Source: JACVRU01 sp040902725 (GTDB lineage: Bacteria; Actinomycetota; Thermoleophilia; Gaiellales; Gaiellaceae). From it: a stretch of DNA of 34,680 nt. Shown in pieces: positions 33,156 to 34,680 of the stretch. How positions within the stretch are numbered: the stretch's first letter is position 1; the number at the start of each line of letters is the position of its first letter. Below the pieces are notes generated by a model that worked only from the letters and a program-made list of their open reading frames with translations, had not been told where the DNA came from and searched no databases. Location: the NCBI GenBank assembly GCA_040902725.1, contig JBBDWU010000023.1, positions 1 to 34,680 of the forward strand, in the 5' to 3' direction. The translations under genes were made by a program, and so were the position numbers.

Positions 33156-33196
33156 TGCCCCCGACAGGAATCGAACCTGTGCACGCGGTTTAGGAA
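33156..33196 (-). tRNA. 3' fragment of a tRNA-Arg(CCU) gene, probable integration scar
   Basis: The minus strand reads from the anticodon loop TTCCTAA (33190-33196, anticodon CCT) through the 3' anticodon stem, the variable loop, a perfect T-arm (ACAGG-TTCGATT-CCTGT) and the 3' acceptor strand CGGGGGC plus A. The D-arm, 5' acceptor strand and 5' anticodon stem are absent; upstream sequence does not fit. CCA is not encoded. Tyrosine integrases commonly recombine in the anticodon loop and leave such a 3' copy at the far end of the inserted element. It cannot form a working tRNA. The intact gene would lie beyond the right end of the window if the usual layout holds. Confidence 0.8.
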
Positions 33197-33509
33197 CCAT
33201 CGTGCCGTTTCGAGGGAGTCGGCCTACGAAGCGGAAGTCACGTCGCGGTGTGGGGCGAGCGCCAGGGCGCGCGCCAGCATCAGCGACGCTGCGCGAGTAG
33301 CGGAGCACTTCGGCTAGTGCGGCTTCGAGGCGGTCCCAGGGTTCACGCTGGCCGAAGCGCCGTCGCGTTCGTAGACGACGCGCCACCAGTCGTCCCGCTT
33401 TGCCATGGCAAGCCAGTGTAGGCGGGGAGTCAGACTTCGGGTCACGCCGCGCGTGACCGGCGAATGCGTAGGTTTCGGGCCGTGAGCCTCCAGCCGGCCG
33501 TCTTCATCG
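33197..33509. other. Stretch between the tRNA fragment and the HEPN gene, no clear gene
   Basis: The only coding-like signal is on the minus strand. A 30-codon frame (33314-33406, MAKRDDWWRVVYERDGASA) stops early, and a neighbouring frame continues with WDRLEAALAEVLRYSRSVADAG down to the tRNA fragment. The two would join with a single frame change into one small protein, perhaps a damaged gene at the element edge. No family is recognised. Plus-strand frames upstream of 33510 (SLQPAVFIDDLPLSF) may likewise belong to the HEPN gene through a frame change. Confidence 0.35.
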
Positions 33510-34223
33510 ATGACCTGCCGCTCTCGTTTCAACGAGGCGCGGAAGATCGCCGCGATGCTGCGCGAGCCTCGGCCCGGGGAGTCGGAGCCGTCTCCGGATG
33601 CGATCTCCGCCGCCGTGCACATCGATCCCCCTTGGGAGTCCGCGCCAGGCGTGCCAAGATCGCCCGTGCCTTCCGACGCGCGGCAGGAACTTGATCGGGC
33701 GCTAAAGGACGTCGCTGAAGTCATCTCGGCGCACGAGGCGTTGACGGGCGGAGGCGCGGGACGCCCGGCACAAGCCCGCGGCGCGGCCGTCACGCGTGCT
33801 GGAGTCGTGCTTCTTGTGGCCGCTACCGAGGCATTCATCGAGGATCTGTTCGCAGAGGCCGCCCACAAGATGTGGCCGGGCGATCGTCGCCTGAAGGATT
33901 ACCTTGAGACGATCGTCACCGGCGATCGCGCATTCGCGAATCCGAGCGTTAAGAAGACAAACGACCTGTTCTTCGGCCTCGGGATGCCCTGGGTCCTCGA
34001 CAGCATTCGCTGGCAGAAGCGGACGAACAAGTCGTTCAAGGAGTCGCTCACGCTGCTGATCAAGCGCCGGAACCAGATCGCGCATGGGTCGAAGCCACGG
34101 CCGAGTGTGCAGCTGCGCCAGCTGAGGGCCTGGCATCGCATGATCGCGGTATACGCGGAGCGCCTCGAGTCCCTCGTCGCGGCTCGAATCGAGGCGGTCA
34201 CCGGGCATCGTCCGAACTGGTAG
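33510..34223 (+). CDS. HEPN-domain protein, RiboL-PSP-like
   Basis: A 237-residue protein whose residues 75-230 match the RiboL-PSP type HEPN pattern: TRAGVVLLVAATEAFIEDLFAEAA, a middle KKTNDLFFGLGMPWVLDSIRWQ, and the signature helix KRRNQIAHG. The Rx4H motif (R187 to H192) that gives HEPN RNases their activity is intact. HEPN proteins act as RNA-cutting toxins in toxin-antitoxin, abortive infection and phage-defence systems. The N-terminal 50-60 residues are poorly ordered and the start is uncertain (ATG 33510 used; ATG 33555 also fits). No MNT antitoxin is next to it. It lies just inside the proposed integration scar. Confidence 0.7.
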   Translation: MTCRSRFNEARKIAAMLREPRPGESEPSPDAISAAVHIDPPWESAPGVPRSPVPSDARQELDRALKDVAEVISAHEALTGGGAGRPAQARGAAVTRAGVVLLVAATEAFIEDLFAEAAHKMWPGDRRLKDYLETIVTGDRAFANPSVKKTNDLFFGLGMPWVLDSIRWQKRTNKSFKESLTLLIKRRNQIAHGSKPRPSVQLRQLRAWHRMIAVYAERLESLVAARIEAVTGHRPNW

Positions 34224-34260
34224 TTGAGCGGCGGCCGAGCGGCGCGACGCACGAGACGGC

Positions 34261-34630
34261 GTCCGCATCTCGTCCAGCGCGCCCCTGCAGGGCGTCGTCC
34301 CGGCCCCGGTCGACACGTCCGGGACCGACGAGATCGCCCTCGTCGTTGACGGCTACCCGCCCACCAAGAACGAGGCGAAGTCGCTCCTGAGCGCCGGCCA
34401 CGGCCACTATGGCCGGGTTCTTGCTCTCCGTCGGAGCCACCAACTACCTCGGGGGCGTGGGCGACGTACTCGAGGGAGAGACGCATCGCGGGCCGCTCCA
34501 GCATCTCGGCCCCCTTGCCGAGATCGCCCTGTTCGACAACGACCGGCAGATCCGCCAGGTGATCTACCGAGAGGAGGAGGCCGCGCGGCCCCACTACCTC
34601 CTCCGCCTAGTTCCACTCGACCGCGCTTAG
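34261..34630 (+). pseudogene. Broken gene with RusA-like ends
   Basis: In one frame (from 34261) the sequence reads EIALVVDGYPPTKNEAKSLLSAGHGHYGRVLAL, with no start codon before it. At about 34425 the similarity jumps to the frame of ATG 34409: ATNYLGGVGDVLEG, then LAEIALFDNDRQIRQVIYREE, ending at TAG 34630. The two parts look like the N-terminus and the metal-site half (D-x-x-N...D.L...DDRQI) of RusA-like Holliday-junction resolvase-fold proteins, with about 50 residues missing between them and the first metal-site Asp lost at the joint. The family call is tentative; that the gene is broken is clear. Confidence 0.45.
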
Positions 34631-34680
34631 AACCTCTAACTCTATGAAGGGACCCGCTCGGCGGTGGCGAAGTCCGTCGG
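34629..34680 (-). repeat. Right copy of the 52-bp inverted terminal repeat
   Basis: This is the exact reverse complement of 4-55. It starts in the stop codon of the RusA-like remnant and runs to the last base of the window. Confidence 0.8.

Noticed and set aside
33156..33240. Complete tRNA gene
   Set aside because: No D-arm, 5' acceptor strand or 5' anticodon stem can be found upstream on the minus strand, also not with a short intron.

Overview
The window is a GC-rich bacterial chromosome segment that reads as an actinobacterium, most likely from a deep, Thermoleophilia-like lineage. The grounds are the OpcA subunit next to zwf (OpcA is mostly actinobacterial and cyanobacterial), the association of cyoE/ctaD/ctaC with the pentose phosphate genes as in many Actinobacteria, many GTG starts, and long chains of overlapping genes with leaderless-looking starts. 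It looks like a draft or metagenome scaffold: there is a 10-N gap followed by 19 C at 26916-26944, and the two ends carry the same 52 bases in inverted orientation. Taxonomy is inferred from gene content only.

Layout. 172-2088: an ABC-F ATPase. 2209-10128: carbon core, with transketolase divergent from a tightly overlapping rpiB-tal-pgi-gnd-zwf-opcA operon that covers the oxidative and non-oxidative pentose phosphate pathway except 6-phosphogluconolactonase. 10129-10300: short repeats. 10301-13127: a secreted repeat protein and an amidase. 13046-16892: a caa3-type cytochrome oxidase cluster (ctaC, ctaD, cyoE and a 42-residue membrane protein), all on the minus strand. 16915-17693: a small conserved protein and a GNAT acetyltransferase. 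17690-19974: the remains of three glycogen/maltodextrin genes (malQ, glgB, glgX), all broken, around an intact diguanylate cyclase. 20011-25113: a membrane/MoxR/DUF58/DUF4129 cluster. 25145-29476: a polar amino-acid ABC transporter operon ending in a PLP enzyme. 29501-31933: a subtilase and a coiled-coil protein.

The right end (about 31940-34680) is accessory DNA. A Fic protein with a C-terminal DNA-binding-like tail is bracketed by two related 34-base elements. Beyond it lies a 3' fragment of a tRNA-Arg(CCU) gene that breaks at the anticodon loop, the usual scar of tyrosine-recombinase integration. Then come a HEPN-family protein with an intact RNase-type Rx4H motif and a broken RusA-like gene. 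This is the best candidate for a little-described toxin/defence locus.

Three loci (malQ/glgB, glgX and the RusA-like gene) share one defect: recognisable ends with the middle missing, plus single-base frame changes. Either this region is truly decaying or the assembly has collapsed sequence here; read mapping would decide.
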